From Hyphomicrobium sp. (lineage in GTDB: Bacteria; Pseudomonadota; Alphaproteobacteria; Rhizobiales; Hyphomicrobiaceae): a DNA stretch of 52,938 nt. The notes beneath the pieces are model-generated. The model saw only the letters and a program-made list of their open reading frames with translations, was not told the DNA's origin and ran no database searches. Below are positions 33,259 through 42,257 of this stretch, one piece after another; positions within the stretch are counted from its first letter, which is position 1; the number at the start of each line of letters is the position of its first letter. The stretch is taken from the NCBI GenBank assembly GCA_002928955.1, contig PERT01000019.1:1-52938 (forward strand), in the 5' to 3' direction. The translations under genes were made by a program, and so were the position numbers.

Positions 33259-34564
33259 TCTCCGTCTCCCCGTTGGCGCGCACCAGCCAAGTCTGGATGC
33301 CGTTGTTGTGGTAAATGGAGTTGAGCCCACGCACCATGCGCAGTTCATTCTTTGTGGGCTGCACGTAGCCTGTCTGATCATGGGCACGTGATTGCACCAG
33401 CAGCTCCTGGCCGGACCAGTCAAAGTCGACGTAGAAGCGGACCAACGACTTGTCGAGCGCAGGGCCGTCGATCCGCGCTGCCTGCCAGTTGCGCCCTCCG
33501 TCGAGTGTGACATCGACCCGATTGACGATGCCGCGGCCCGACCAGGCTAGTCCGGTCAGTACGTTGCGGCCCGTGTGCTTCAACGGCGCCTCGGGAGACG
33601 GATTGGTGATGATCGACTTGGCGTCCATGATGAACGTGAACCGCCGCGAGCGGCCGTCCGCCATGAGATCGGTGTATTTTGACGTTTCCTCGCGCGCCAG
33701 CCACGGCTCGTCGCCGACCTCGATGCGCCGGATCCACTTGATCCACATGTTGCCTTCCCAGCCTGGCACCACCAGCCGCGCCGGGTAGCCCTGTTCCGGC
33801 CGCAGCGCCTCGCCGTTCATCTTGAAGGCGATCAGGCAGTCGTCGAGCGCTTTGGCGAGCGGGATAGACCGGTTCATGCCGGCGGCATCGCCGCCTTCCG
33901 CGAGCAGCCACTTGGCCTTGGGCTTGAGCCCCGCCTCTTCGAGCAGCGCCTTCAACGGCACACCCGTGTAAATCAGGTTGTGAACCATGCCGTGGGTGAA
34001 CTGGCAGCTGTTCAACTGCGCCCCGCGCCACTCCATTCCGGAATTGGCGGCGCACTCGAGAAAGTAGACGCGGTTGACGCGGGGGAAGCGCTTCAGGTCA
34101 TCGAGCGTGAAGATCATCGGCTTATCGACGAGGCCGTTGATCATCAGAACGTAGTCGTGCGGATCGACGTCAGGGGTGCCGCCGTGATGCCGTTCGAAGC
34201 AAAGGCCGTTCGGCGTGATGAGGCCATCGAGCTCGTGCAGCGGGGTGAAATTGATTGAGCTCTGCTTGTCGGCCGTCAGCCATTCGACGTTGCGGCGAAT
34301 GACGTGCGCTTCGTGTTTCGAAGGTTTGCCGTAGGGAAAATCGGTGACGCCTGCGCCGAGGTGGCGGCTCCATTCGGCGACTTCGGGTGGTACGTTCGCG
34401 GGGTTGGGGCCTTTGTGCCTCGCACCCTCGGCGGCGATCGCGGTTCCGCCACCGGCGGCGACGACCGCTCCGGCTGCGGCGGTCCTGGCTGCTGACTTGA
34501 GGAAGCTGCGCCGTGACGCGCCAGCTCTGTCCAAGCCTGTGGAGGCTGCGATGTTTCGTGTCAT
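33242..34564 (-). CDS. soxC: SoxC molybdopterin subunit of sulfur dehydrogenase
   Basis: With SoxD it oxidises the sulfane sulfur bound to SoxY during thiosulfate oxidation and belongs to the sulfite-oxidase fold. It is 440 residues from ATG 34564 with AAGGAG upstream. The Tat signal SRRSFLKSAARTAAAGA precedes the oxidase domain, with the Mo-ligating Cys region VYFLECAANSGMEW, and VPGWEGNMWIKWIRRIEV. A dimerisation domain follows (ITNPSPEAPLKHTG onward). It sits 34 bases after soxB. Confidence 0.92.
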   Translation of the reverse strand: MTRNIAASTGLDRAGASRRSFLKSAARTAAAGAVVAAGGGTAIAAEGARHKGPNPANVPPEVAEWSRHLGAGVTDFPYGKPSKHEAHVIRRNVEWLTADKQSSINFTPLHELDGLITPNGLCFERHHGGTPDVDPHDYVLMINGLVDKPMIFTLDDLKRFPRVNRVYFLECAANSGMEWRGAQLNSCQFTHGMVHNLIYTGVPLKALLEEAGLKPKAKWLLAEGGDAAGMNRSIPLAKALDDCLIAFKMNGEALRPEQGYPARLVVPGWEGNMWIKWIRRIEVGDEPWLAREETSKYTDLMADGRSRRFTFIMDAKSIITNPSPEAPLKHTGRNVLTGLAWSGRGIVNRVDVTLDGGRNWQAARIDGPALDKSLVRFYVDFDWSGQELLVQSRAHDQTGYVQPTKNELRMVRGLNSIYHNNGIQTWLVRANGETENVEIS

Positions 34565-34598
34565 GACACTCGTGCTCCTTGCGGACGTTGCAGGCATC

Positions 34599-36290
34599 TC
34601 ACGCGCCGACGATTCTGACGGCCGCGCGGGCCGTGGCGCTGATCGACTTCTGCCTTTGGATGTGGGTGGCGACCACGTCCCAGATGGCTGGTCCTTCAGC
34701 ACCCTGGTTGACACTCGCCCAGCCGGCCACCGCGTAGTCCTTGGCCGCATCGATGGGTGTGCCCGACTTCAAGAGCGTCATGCCTGAGATGCGGCTGCCG
34801 ATCGGCTTTGCGATGTCGATCGTGTAGCCGAGGCCGCCGGTGCGGACCATGTCGCCGCCCTGCTGGTAGTAGGGATCGGCATTGAAGATGTTGTCGGCGA
34901 CGTCTTCGAGGACCTCTTTGAGCCGCTGGCCGGTCATTTTCATGCGGTAGCAGGCGGGGTAGGTCATCGCCGTGCCGTTGGTGATGTCCTCGAATGTGAT
35001 GTCCTGGCCGGGTAGGATGCTCGTGCCCCAGCGGATACCGGGCGACAACGCGATTTCGGCATCCCGTTCTGCAAGGATCGCGTCGCAGATGACGTTGTCG
35101 AGCGTGCCGTCGAAGTTGCCGCGCCGGTAGAGCAGCGAATCCGACTTTCCCAGCACGCGGTTCAGGTCCGCCTCGTGCGGCGCGCGGTGCTTGGCGATCA
35201 ATGCGGCCATCTCGGCATCGGGCGTGATCGCGTCGGAGAACACCGGGATCAGGCGATAGCGGAAGCCCTTGATGGCCTTGCCCTGGACGTCGAGATCGAG
35301 GCGCGAGACAAACTTGCCGTTCGAGCCCGTGGCGACAATGAGCGTCGCGCCGGCTTTGGTCACCTCCGGCACGGCGTCGTGGGTGTGGCCGGAGAGAATG
35401 ACATCGATGCCCTTGACCAGCCCGGCCATCTTCTTGTCGACATCGAAGCCGTTGTGCGAGAGCACCACGATCAAGTCGCAGCCCTTGGCCTTCAAGGCGT
35501 CCACCTCGGCCTGCATCTCGCGGTCGCGGATGCCGAAGCTCCACTTGGGCATCATCCAGCGCGGGTTGGCGATAGGCGTGAACGGGAACGCCTGGCCGAT
35601 GACGCCGATCTTGACACCCCCGGTTTCGAACATCTTCGAGGGCTCGAACACCTTGTCCTCGAACTCGGTGTCGCGGATGTTCTGCGCGAGAAACGGAAAG
35701 CCGAGCTTGGCCGTCAGTTCCTTGACGCGGGCCTCGCCGAGTGTGAACTCCCAGTGCCCGGTCATGGCATCGGGCTTCAACAACGCCATGCAGTCGACCA
35801 TGTCCTGGCCTTGGGTCTTGAGCGATGTCCAGCTGTTGGTCCAGGTGTCGCCGCCGTCGAGCAGTAGCACTTTCCCCGAGCGTTCGGCGCGGATCGATTT
35901 GACAATTGTCGCGATACGGTCGAGCCCGCCCATGCGGCCGTAGGTGCGGGCGAGGGCCTCGAAGTCGTCATGGGTGAGCGCGTAGGCGTCGGCCGACTTG
36001 TCCACGACCTTGAACAGCTTGCGGAACTCGGCGCCCACGATATGGGGCACCTGTCCGCGCGCTGCGCCGACACCGATGTTGACCGAGGGCTCGCGGAAGT
36101 GCAGCGGAACCAATTGTCCGTGGATGTCGGTCAGGTGGACAAGCGTCACGTTGCCGAGCGGCTCGAAGCGGAGGAGCTCGGCTTCCGAAAGTTTGCCTTG
36201 CGCAGCCGCTCGAGAAATAGGCGCGCCGCCGCCCGCCATGATCGCGGCCGCCGCGGCGGTTGCCGTCACGAAGTCTCGCCTCGAAATCAT
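34599..36290 (-). CDS. soxB: SoxB thiosulfohydrolase
   Basis: It hydrolyses the terminal sulfone of SoxY-bound cysteine S-thiosulfonate to release sulfate, in the periplasm. The 563 residues begin with a Tat signal, MISRRDFVTATAAAAA. The dinuclear manganese site is represented by LTDIHGQ (Asp55, His57), LDGGDTWTNS, MTGHWEFT, VLSHNGFD and SGHTHD, as in 5'-nucleotidase-family enzymes. soxB follows soxZ with a 97-base gap and precedes soxC on the same strand. Confidence 0.95.
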   Translation of the reverse strand: MISRRDFVTATAAAAAIMAGGGAPISRAAAQGKLSEAELLRFEPLGNVTLVHLTDIHGQLVPLHFREPSVNIGVGAARGQVPHIVGAEFRKLFKVVDKSADAYALTHDDFEALARTYGRMGGLDRIATIVKSIRAERSGKVLLLDGGDTWTNSWTSLKTQGQDMVDCMALLKPDAMTGHWEFTLGEARVKELTAKLGFPFLAQNIRDTEFEDKVFEPSKMFETGGVKIGVIGQAFPFTPIANPRWMMPKWSFGIRDREMQAEVDALKAKGCDLIVVLSHNGFDVDKKMAGLVKGIDVILSGHTHDAVPEVTKAGATLIVATGSNGKFVSRLDLDVQGKAIKGFRYRLIPVFSDAITPDAEMAALIAKHRAPHEADLNRVLGKSDSLLYRRGNFDGTLDNVICDAILAERDAEIALSPGIRWGTSILPGQDITFEDITNGTAMTYPACYRMKMTGQRLKEVLEDVADNIFNADPYYQQGGDMVRTGGLGYTIDIAKPIGSRISGMTLLKSGTPIDAAKDYAVAGWASVNQGAEGPAIWDVVATHIQRQKSISATARAAVRIVGA

Positions 36291-36387
36291 GGCAAGCGTC
36301 TCCCGTTCACTGCGACGATACCGCAGCGCTGCTCAGGCGATGGACAATGAAAAGCACCGGGCCAGCTGATGAGCGGACCCGGCTCGA

Positions 36388-36717
36388 TCAGCCGACGGTG
36401 ACCTTCTGCTCGGCCTTGTAGACGGAGCCGTCGTCGTCGGTCCAAGAGAAGACGAACGTGCCGCTCTCGGGCACGCGCACGAAGAACGACTGGTACGGGT
36501 TCGCGGAAATCGCGCCGTGCCAGTCGGCCTTCATGATTTCCTTGCCGTTGAAGGTCGCGGTGAACTGCTTGATGATCTTGCGCGGGATCAGCTTGCCGTC
36601 CTTGTCCTTGCGCTGGCCACTTTCCATTTCGTGGCTGATCAGCGTCTTGACTTCGACGACTTCACCGGCCTTGGCGGTGGCGGGCATTCTGACGCGCGGG
36701 GTTGGCTGTGTGGTCAT
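36388..36717 (-). CDS. soxZ: SoxZ, partner of the SoxY carrier
   Basis: This 109-residue, beta-sandwich partner of SoxY lacks a signal peptide and is co-exported with it. Typical features are RVRMPATAKAGEVVEVKTLISHEME and the C-terminal WTDDDGSVYKAEQKVTVG. It follows soxY by 54 bases. Confidence 0.93.
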   Translation of the reverse strand: MTTQPTPRVRMPATAKAGEVVEVKTLISHEMESGQRKDKDGKLIPRKIIKQFTATFNGKEIMKADWHGAISANPYQSFFVRVPESGTFVFSWTDDDGSVYKAEQKVTVG

Positions 36718-36771
36718 GAACGGAAATCCTGTGCGAATGAAACCGTGTGACTATAGGGTTGCGGCCGGGCT

Positions 36772-37236
36772 TCAGCCGCCGCATCCGCCGATCGTCACCT
36801 TGACTTCCTTCTTGGCCGTGTAGATTTCGCCGTTCGACATCTCCGCCACCGCGACAATGTTCTGTGTCTGGGCGAGGCGGATGCGCAGCTGCGCCGATGC
36901 CTTCGGGCTCATCGGGGTGAAAAAATAGTTGGCGACATTCGGATTGGGGTTGCCTTCTGCGAAGAAGTGTACAGCCTTCACATAGTCCTTCTCTGTCATC
37001 GGACTTTCGACTTCGAAATTGAGCGGCACCACGAGGCCGTTCTCGGCGATCGAGGGCAGGTCGAGCTTGATCTTGCCTTCGATCAGCTTCGTGTCTCCGA
37101 ACAGCTTCTTGAGTTCGGTGGCCACCTGCTCGGGTGCTGCCAGCAAGGACGACGGCGCAATCGTCCCCGCGATCACTGCGGCGGTGGCTGTAGCCAGGAA
37201 ATCCCGGCGTGATTGCGCGGATGTTGTCATGTCCAT
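36772..37236 (-). CDS. soxY: SoxY sulfur-carrier protein
   Basis: It carries sulfur intermediates covalently on a cysteine near its C-terminus. It is 154 residues from ATG 37236 (GGGAGA seven bases upstream). It has a Tat signal (SRRDFLATATAAVIAG), the central beta-sandwich and the C-terminal GGCGG carrier motif, which is the family hallmark and is intact. It starts the minus-strand sox operon and is divergent from soxA. Confidence 0.95.
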   Translation of the reverse strand: MDMTTSAQSRRDFLATATAAVIAGTIAPSSLLAAPEQVATELKKLFGDTKLIEGKIKLDLPSIAENGLVVPLNFEVESPMTEKDYVKAVHFFAEGNPNPNVANYFFTPMSPKASAQLRIRLAQTQNIVAVAEMSNGEIYTAKKEVKVTIGGCGG

Positions 37237-37640
37237 TCCGGCGTCTCCCTTTTTCATTTTCTTGGGTCGTGGTCGTGTCGTCGTGGTCGGGTACCGGTCG
37301 TGCCGACCGGTCGTCTGAAGCGGCAATTAATCAAGCGACCGAAGTCTCAATTCGAAGCTGGTCGCGGCGAGATTGGCAGGCCGGAAAAGACCAATGCGGA
37401 CCCGGTCATAGGTCTTGCACTCGCGCATCGCGACACTCTTTCATGTCATAGGGCGAAGTGATGTGCAAAGGCGGTTGCGCGTATCCTTCTTTAATACATA
37501 TTCAGATTAGCATATTACGATCAATGCTTGCAACATAAGAATTCGCAGACTAAAGTCCGTTTCGCAACCTCTTTTGGAGGCGCCAGCGCAGCAATCTCGA
37601 CCCAAATATATGTTGCGCCGCAATAAACGGGAGGAACAGA
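37237..37640. promoter_or_regulatory. Divergent soxY/soxA control region
   Basis: The 404 bases contain the likely divergent promoters of the sox operons. An AT-rich palindrome has arms TAATA (37492-37496) and TATTA (37513-37517) with ATATTCAGATTAGCAT between them; this is a candidate SoxR operator. A direct repeat of ACCGGTCGT occurs at 37293 and 37306. A ribosome site, GGGAGGA, at 37630 serves soxA. Confidence 0.45.
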
Positions 37641-38477
37641 GTGCGGAAATACATAGTATTTATCGTATCAATACTTGCGGTTGCAGTTCTCGCACCTGCG
37701 ATAAACTCTGCCTCGGCACAAACGGCTGCTGTCGATAGCGAGAAAGAGATCGAGCGTTATCGTGAAATGATTAACGATCCGCTGGCCAATCCAGGCTACC
37801 TCAACGTCGATCGTGGCGAAATTCTCTGGAAGACTGCCCGCGGCGCCAACAAAATCTCGCTCGAGACCTGCGACCTTGGCGAAGGCCCTGGCAAGCTCGA
37901 GGCTGCGTTCGCGAAACTGCCGCGGCATTTCAAGGACGCGGACCGCGTCATGGACCTCGAGCAGCGGCTTTTGTGGTGCATGGAAAAGCTGCAAGCCCTC
38001 GACACCGCCGACGTGAAGAGCCGTAAATTCGGATCTCCTGGCAAGTACTCCGACATGGAAGATCTGGTGGCCTTCATCGCCAACAAGTCCAACGGCTTGA
38101 AATTTGCAGTCGCAGTGGCGCATCCGAAGGAGAAGGAGATGCTGGCGGTCGGCGAAGCCATGTTCTATGCGCGCCATTCGATCATGGATTTTTCCTGCGC
38201 CACCTGCCACGCCGTCGATGGAACGCGGATCAGACTGCAGGCGTTACCTAACCTCTCTGAGCCGGGCAAGACAGTCCAGCAGACCATGGGTTCGTGGCCA
38301 GCCTATCGCGTATCGCAAAGCCAGTCGCGCACGATGCAGCATCGCCTGTTCGACTGCTACCGGCAAATGCGGTCGCCGCCTCCGGACTACGCTTCCGACG
38401 GCCTGACAGCGCTGACGCTCTACATGAACACGCTCGCCGAGGGCGGCGTGATCAACGTCCCATCGATCAAGCGCTGA
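37641..38477 (+). CDS. soxA: SoxA cytochrome (L-cysteine S-thiosulfotransferase subunit), monohaem
   Basis: With SoxX it attaches thiosulfate to the SoxY cysteine. The 278 residues start at GTG 37641 after GGGAGGA. The signal peptide covers 1-26. A single haem motif, CATCH, is at residues 186-190. The catalytic persulfide-ligand cysteine is in LFDCYRQ (Cys239). The first domain has cysteines in SLETCDLG and LLWCMEK but no CxxCH, so this is the one-haem SoxA type rather than the two-haem type of Paracoccus. Confidence 0.93.
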   Translation: MRKYIVFIVSILAVAVLAPAINSASAQTAAVDSEKEIERYREMINDPLANPGYLNVDRGEILWKTARGANKISLETCDLGEGPGKLEAAFAKLPRHFKDADRVMDLEQRLLWCMEKLQALDTADVKSRKFGSPGKYSDMEDLVAFIANKSNGLKFAVAVAHPKEKEMLAVGEAMFYARHSIMDFSCATCHAVDGTRIRLQALPNLSEPGKTVQQTMGSWPAYRVSQSQSRTMQHRLFDCYRQMRSPPPDYASDGLTALTLYMNTLAEGGVINVPSIKR

Positions 38478-38499
38478 CCGGACACGGAGGACATCCCCG

Positions 38500-39144
38500 A
38501 TGACATCGACATTCACGACATACATGGGCCTCGTCACAGCCTTGGCAACGGCGATTGCCGTCGTAACCTTGCCAACGGCGACCGACGCCGCCGACCCGGT
38601 CTCGCCCGCGCTGTTGGACACCTACCTCAAGGCCACCTTTAAAAAGTTGCCCGAAGGCTGGACGTGGGACGCGCGCGTCGCGCAAGACGAAACCCAGCGG
38701 ATCTGCTCGGAGACCCGAAACAAGCCCTCCAAAGACGACGCCGCCAAGATCCTCGCGCGGGAAGCCGCGACGGTCCAATACCCCGCCGACGGCAAGTTTA
38801 TCGGCAGTTGGAAGGACGGCGAGAAGATCTCCCAGAATGGCCGCGGCGGACAGTTCAGCGACGAGCCCGGCACGGTGAGCGGTGGCAATTGCTACGCCTG
38901 CCACCAGATGGCGCCGAAAGAGCTGTCTTATGGGACGATCGGGCCCAGCCTGCTCAACTACGGCAGGTCCAAAGGCTACGCGGAAGCCGAGGTCAAGGCG
39001 GCCTATGCAAAAATCTATAACGCCCAGTCAGCGGTCGCATGCTCGAACATGCCGCGGTTCGGCTTCCACAAGGTGCTGACCGAACAGCAGATGAAAGACG
39101 TCGTGGCTTATCTGTTCGACCCCGAGAGTCCCGTGAACAAATAG
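38500..39144 (+). CDS. soxX: SoxX cytochrome c
   Basis: This is the small monohaem partner of SoxA, 214 residues from ATG 38500 with GGAGG nine bases upstream. A signal peptide (to about residue 31) and the haem motif CYACH near residue 131 are present, with the Met ligand region SNMPRFGFHKVLT. It is longer than the roughly 120-residue SoxX core because of an N-terminal extension, which is common in long SoxX forms. It follows soxA by 22 bases. Confidence 0.92.
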   Translation: MTSTFTTYMGLVTALATAIAVVTLPTATDAADPVSPALLDTYLKATFKKLPEGWTWDARVAQDETQRICSETRNKPSKDDAAKILAREAATVQYPADGKFIGSWKDGEKISQNGRGGQFSDEPGTVSGGNCYACHQMAPKELSYGTIGPSLLNYGRSKGYAEAEVKAAYAKIYNAQSAVACSNMPRFGFHKVLTEQQMKDVVAYLFDPESPVNK

Positions 39145-39160
39145 CCCGCGCGCTTGACGC

Positions 39161-39183
39161 AGATCGCGGTGCGGTCGCGATCT
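39161..39183 (+). terminator. Possible hairpin between soxX and soxR
   Basis: Arms AGATCGCG (39161-39168) and CGCGATCT (39176-39183) form an 8-bp perfect stem with a seven-base loop. No T-run follows, so it may be an attenuator or a regulator site rather than a simple terminator. Confidence 0.4.
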
Positions 39184-39254
39184 ATGATCTGGAGTAGAGG
39201 CGGGCGGCGAGCCCGGCTCCACGGAACCTACTTAGGAAAGTCGGGCCAGCCGTT

Positions 39255-39614
39255 ATGAACAAGCTCTTATCGCAAGAGATCGTGGCGGCGCTCGAAAGCG
39301 ACGGCGAGGTGTCGCCCGAGCTCAAGAGCCTGGTGCAGAAAGCGCGCAAGGCGAGCGAGTTCCTGAAGGCGCTCGCCCACGAGAACCGCCTGCTCATCCT
39401 GTGCCTCCTGTCGGAGCGCGAGCGGTCGGTCACCGAACTCGAGAACCTGCTGTCACTCAGCCAGCCGACGGTCTCGCAACAGCTTGCCCGGCTCCGTCTC
39501 GATGGCTTGGTCGAAACGCGGCGCGACGGCCGTACCGTCTATTATCAGTTGGCGGACGAGGCTACGCGCAAATTCATCGAGGCGGTCTACAACAAGTTCT
39601 GCCGCGACTGCTGA
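39255..39614 (+). CDS. soxR: SoxR, ArsR-family sulfur-responsive repressor
   Basis: This 119-residue ArsR/SmtB winged-helix repressor (FLKALAHENRLLILCLLSERERSVTELENLLSLSQPTVSQQLARLRLDGLVE) has Cys50 and a C-terminal FCRDC (Cys116, Cys119). These positions fit persulfide-sensing SqrR/BigR/SoxR proteins, in which two cysteines form a tri- or tetrasulfide bridge. It lies directly after soxX and probably controls the sox genes from the divergent control region. Confidence 0.85.
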   Translation: MNKLLSQEIVAALESDGEVSPELKSLVQKARKASEFLKALAHENRLLILCLLSERERSVTELENLLSLSQPTVSQQLARLRLDGLVETRRDGRTVYYQLADEATRKFIEAVYNKFCRDC

Positions 39615-39699
39615 TCGCAAATTTCTGGTCGAACTCCGGTGACCGGTTTGACGTTTCGCTGAGCGCGCGGACGAAACTCGCCAACGAGGTGCGTGGCCG

Positions 39700-40758
39700 A
39701 TGATTCTGCTGCTCGGAGGTCTGGCCTGCGGAATTCTGGCTGGCGCGGCGGCACAATCCGGGCGGCTCTGCACCATGGGCGCCATCGAGGACGCCATCGT
39801 CGCGCGCGATCATCGGGCCGCGAAGGCATGGGCGCTGGCGGCGGCGGTCGCACTCCTCGGCACGCAGACGCTGCAGTGGTTCGGCGTCTTGGATCTGCGC
39901 GAGAGCATCTTCCTCGCGCCGCAGTTCGATTGGCTCGCCGCACTCGCCGGCGGCATCCTGTTCGGTTTCGGCATGGCGCTCGCCGGCACCTGCAGCTTCG
40001 GCCTTCTCGTCCGCTCCGGCCGCGGTGACCTGCGCGCGATGGTCGTGGCTGCGATCATCGGAATAGCCGCGTTCGCGTTCACGGCCGGCGCGTTGCAGCC
40101 CGTGCGCTCACTGGTGGCAGGGCACTTCGCGATTGACCTCGAAGCGTGGGGCGGCGCCAGCCTCGAAACGGCGATCACGCAGACGCTCGGGCCCGGCTGG
40201 TCCATGGCCGCGGCAGCGCTGATCGCCATCGCGCTTGCGCTTCCGGCCCTTCTCGACCGGCGCGTCCGCCGGCGGCTTCGGCTATTGGTCGCGGCGCTAG
40301 GACTGGGGCTGGCGGTCATTGCCGGCTGGACCGTGAACGGAATATCGGCGCAGGCGTTGCTCGAGCCCAGCCGCGTCGAAAGCCTGTCGTTCGTCGCACC
40401 CGTCGGCCGGCTCCTCTTGCAGATCATGAGCGAGCCGGTGCAGTACGCGAGCTTCGGCATCGCCTCTGTTGGAGGCGTCGCGCTCGGCGCATTCCTGGTC
40501 GCCGCCTGGAAGGACGAACTCCGGTGGGAAGCCTTCGACGATCCGCGGGAGATGCGCCGGCACATGATTGGCGGCGTGCTGATGGGAATAGGCGGCGTGC
40601 TGGCGAGGGGCTGTACAATCGGCCAGGGAATGAGTGCCGCGAGTGCGCTCGCCTATTCGGCACCCATCGTGATTCTGGGTGTGATCATCGGAGCCAATAC
40701 GGGGCTCGCACTTCTGCTTGAAGGTCGCCCGTTCTGGCGGCTCGGGACAGACCGATGA
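39700..40758 (+). CDS. YeeE/YedE family sulfur-compound transporter (SoxT-like)
   Basis: This 352-residue membrane protein has about nine hydrophobic helices and the two YeeE/YedE half-motifs: SGRLCTMGAIEDAIVA with GMALAGTCSFGLL, and GIGGVLARGCTIGQGMSA, both containing the conserved cysteines in the pore. Family members import thiosulfate, and SoxT proteins are linked to sox clusters. It starts at 39700 after GAGG and follows soxR by 85 bases. Confidence 0.85.
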   Translation: MILLLGGLACGILAGAAAQSGRLCTMGAIEDAIVARDHRAAKAWALAAAVALLGTQTLQWFGVLDLRESIFLAPQFDWLAALAGGILFGFGMALAGTCSFGLLVRSGRGDLRAMVVAAIIGIAAFAFTAGALQPVRSLVAGHFAIDLEAWGGASLETAITQTLGPGWSMAAAALIAIALALPALLDRRVRRRLRLLVAALGLGLAVIAGWTVNGISAQALLEPSRVESLSFVAPVGRLLLQIMSEPVQYASFGIASVGGVALGAFLVAAWKDELRWEAFDDPREMRRHMIGGVLMGIGGVLARGCTIGQGMSAASALAYSAPIVILGVIIGANTGLALLLEGRPFWRLGTDR

Positions 40759-40801
40759 GCGCAGCAGGCCGCAGGCTCGGCCCGCGTCCGGACAACCGCA
40801 T

Positions 40802-41536
40802 TCATCGATCACGAGCGCTCTGGCGATCGGCATCGTAGATTGCCGCCAATCGTTCCACCGAAACGCCGGACCAGTAGCCGCAAAGCAGCATGGCGTTCAA
40901 CACCTGGCCCCGAACATGTCCGCGCTGATGAAGCCGACGGGCGGAGGTTTGAACGGATTGGGCCAGCTTCACGAAGCGGCCGCGCGTCTTGAGCCGCCGG
41001 CGCAGTTCGACGTCCTCGAACAGCGGCCAGTCCGGCAGTCCGCCAATCGCATCGTAGTCGGCGCGTCGAAAGAAGAACCCTTGATCTCCAAAGGTGGTCC
41101 ACGACGTCTCGAAGCGACTGAAGAATTCATAAGTCTTCAACGCGCGCGATGCGGCATCGTACCGAAGCCGGAAACAGCCGCCAGCGACAGAGGCGTGTGC
41201 CAGCGTCGTCCGGACAGCGGCTGCGGCGCCTTGCGGTAGATGCGTGTCGGCATGAACCACGACGATGAACCGTGACTTCGACGCCGCAATCCCCGCGTTG
41301 ATCTGCCGGCCCCGTCCGCGCGGGCCCCGGACAAGGGTCACGGCCGGATGCTGAGCAGCCACGGAACCGGTGCCATCCGAACTTGCGCCATCGGCGACAA
41401 CGATTTCGTCGAACCTGTTCGACGTTCCTCCCGACAACAAGCCTTCAAGGATGGAACTCAACGAGCTCTCCTCGTTGAATGTCGGAATGATGACGGCAAT
41501 CGTATCAGCGCACTGTAGGTCCGGAGACGGCGGCAT
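40802..41536 (-). CDS. Family 2 glycosyltransferase (TIGR04283-like)
   Basis: This 244-residue GT-A enzyme shows IAVIIPTFNEESSL, VVADGASSDGT, the GRGRQINAGIAASKSRFIVVVHADTHLP block (DXD-like HADTH) and GGLPDWPLFEDVELRRRL. This matches the TIGR04283 group, which appears in diverse biosynthetic clusters. It overlaps the neighbouring SRPBCC gene by 32 bases. Substrate unknown. Confidence 0.8.
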   Translation of the reverse strand: MPPSPDLQCADTIAVIIPTFNEESSLSSILEGLLSGGTSNRFDEIVVADGASSDGTGSVAAQHPAVTLVRGPRGRGRQINAGIAASKSRFIVVVHADTHLPQGAAAAVRTTLAHASVAGGCFRLRYDAASRALKTYEFFSRFETSWTTFGDQGFFFRRADYDAIGGLPDWPLFEDVELRRRLKTRGRFVKLAQSVQTSARRLHQRGHVRGQVLNAMLLCGYWSGVSVERLAAIYDADRQSARDR

Positions 41537-42113
41537 CGCGCAGAGCCTTCAGCGTTTTTGGCAGATCGGTCTCGATCGCGGCCCGCACCATCGGCCCCGG
41601 CAACGATACGCCTGGGTCGATACGCACCATGTAGGTCAGCCGCGTTGCGTTCCTGCCGCTCACGGGTGCCAACCGCCATTCGCCTTCCAAGGTTTTCAGA
41701 TCTCCGCCCGTCCGCTGGAAGGAAATGCGGCGATCAAGAGTGTATTCGGAGCGAAATTCCGAGCGTGTGGTCGGCATCACCCATAGCCATTGCACGAGAT
41801 GTTCGCGCACGTCCCACGTGCCTTGCGGGTCGCGATCGATGATGCGGCAGCTTTTCAGCCCACTGATGAACTGACTCGCGCGCTCGCAATCCAGCATAGT
41901 GGTCCAAAGCTGGCGCGGCGCAACAGGAATGTCGATCGCGGCCATGATCAATCCCGCTGCACCGCGCGGGTCCGGGCCAACGACCACCACTGCTTCCCCG
42001 GCGTTCAGAATCGCGCGTTGCTCGGCCGAGAGGAGAAACTCGCCGGCCCAGGCAACATTCATGCTGGTCACGAAGGCGATGATCACAATCGAGATACGCT
42101 TGGCGATGTCCAT
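41505..42113 (-). CDS. SRPBCC (START-like) secreted protein
   Basis: It encodes 202 residues from the Met at 42113; an upstream Met at 42185 would precede an improbable N-terminus. After a signal peptide (RISIVIIAFVTSMNVAWA) comes a helix-grip domain: AAIDIPVAPRQLWTTMLDCERASQFISGLKSCRII, with a WLWVMPTTRSEF segment. Such domains bind hydrophobic ligands. It is probably cotranscribed with the glycosyltransferase. Function unknown. Confidence 0.75.
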   Translation of the reverse strand: MDIAKRISIVIIAFVTSMNVAWAGEFLLSAEQRAILNAGEAVVVVGPDPRGAAGLIMAAIDIPVAPRQLWTTMLDCERASQFISGLKSCRIIDRDPQGTWDVREHLVQWLWVMPTTRSEFRSEYTLDRRISFQRTGGDLKTLEGEWRLAPVSGRNATRLTYMVRIDPGVSLPGPMVRAAIETDLPKTLKALRDAAVSGPTVR

Positions 42114-42257
42114 CTTACTCGACGGACGCGAAAGCCAGTGGGGCCCGCCACGGGCAACCCGAGATATCGTTGCGTCGATGCTCAATCAACGCCCCTCGAT
42201 GACCGGCCTGCCGAACGCGTCGGCCGGCGCGAGACACTTTCTGTCAACGTCAACGGC

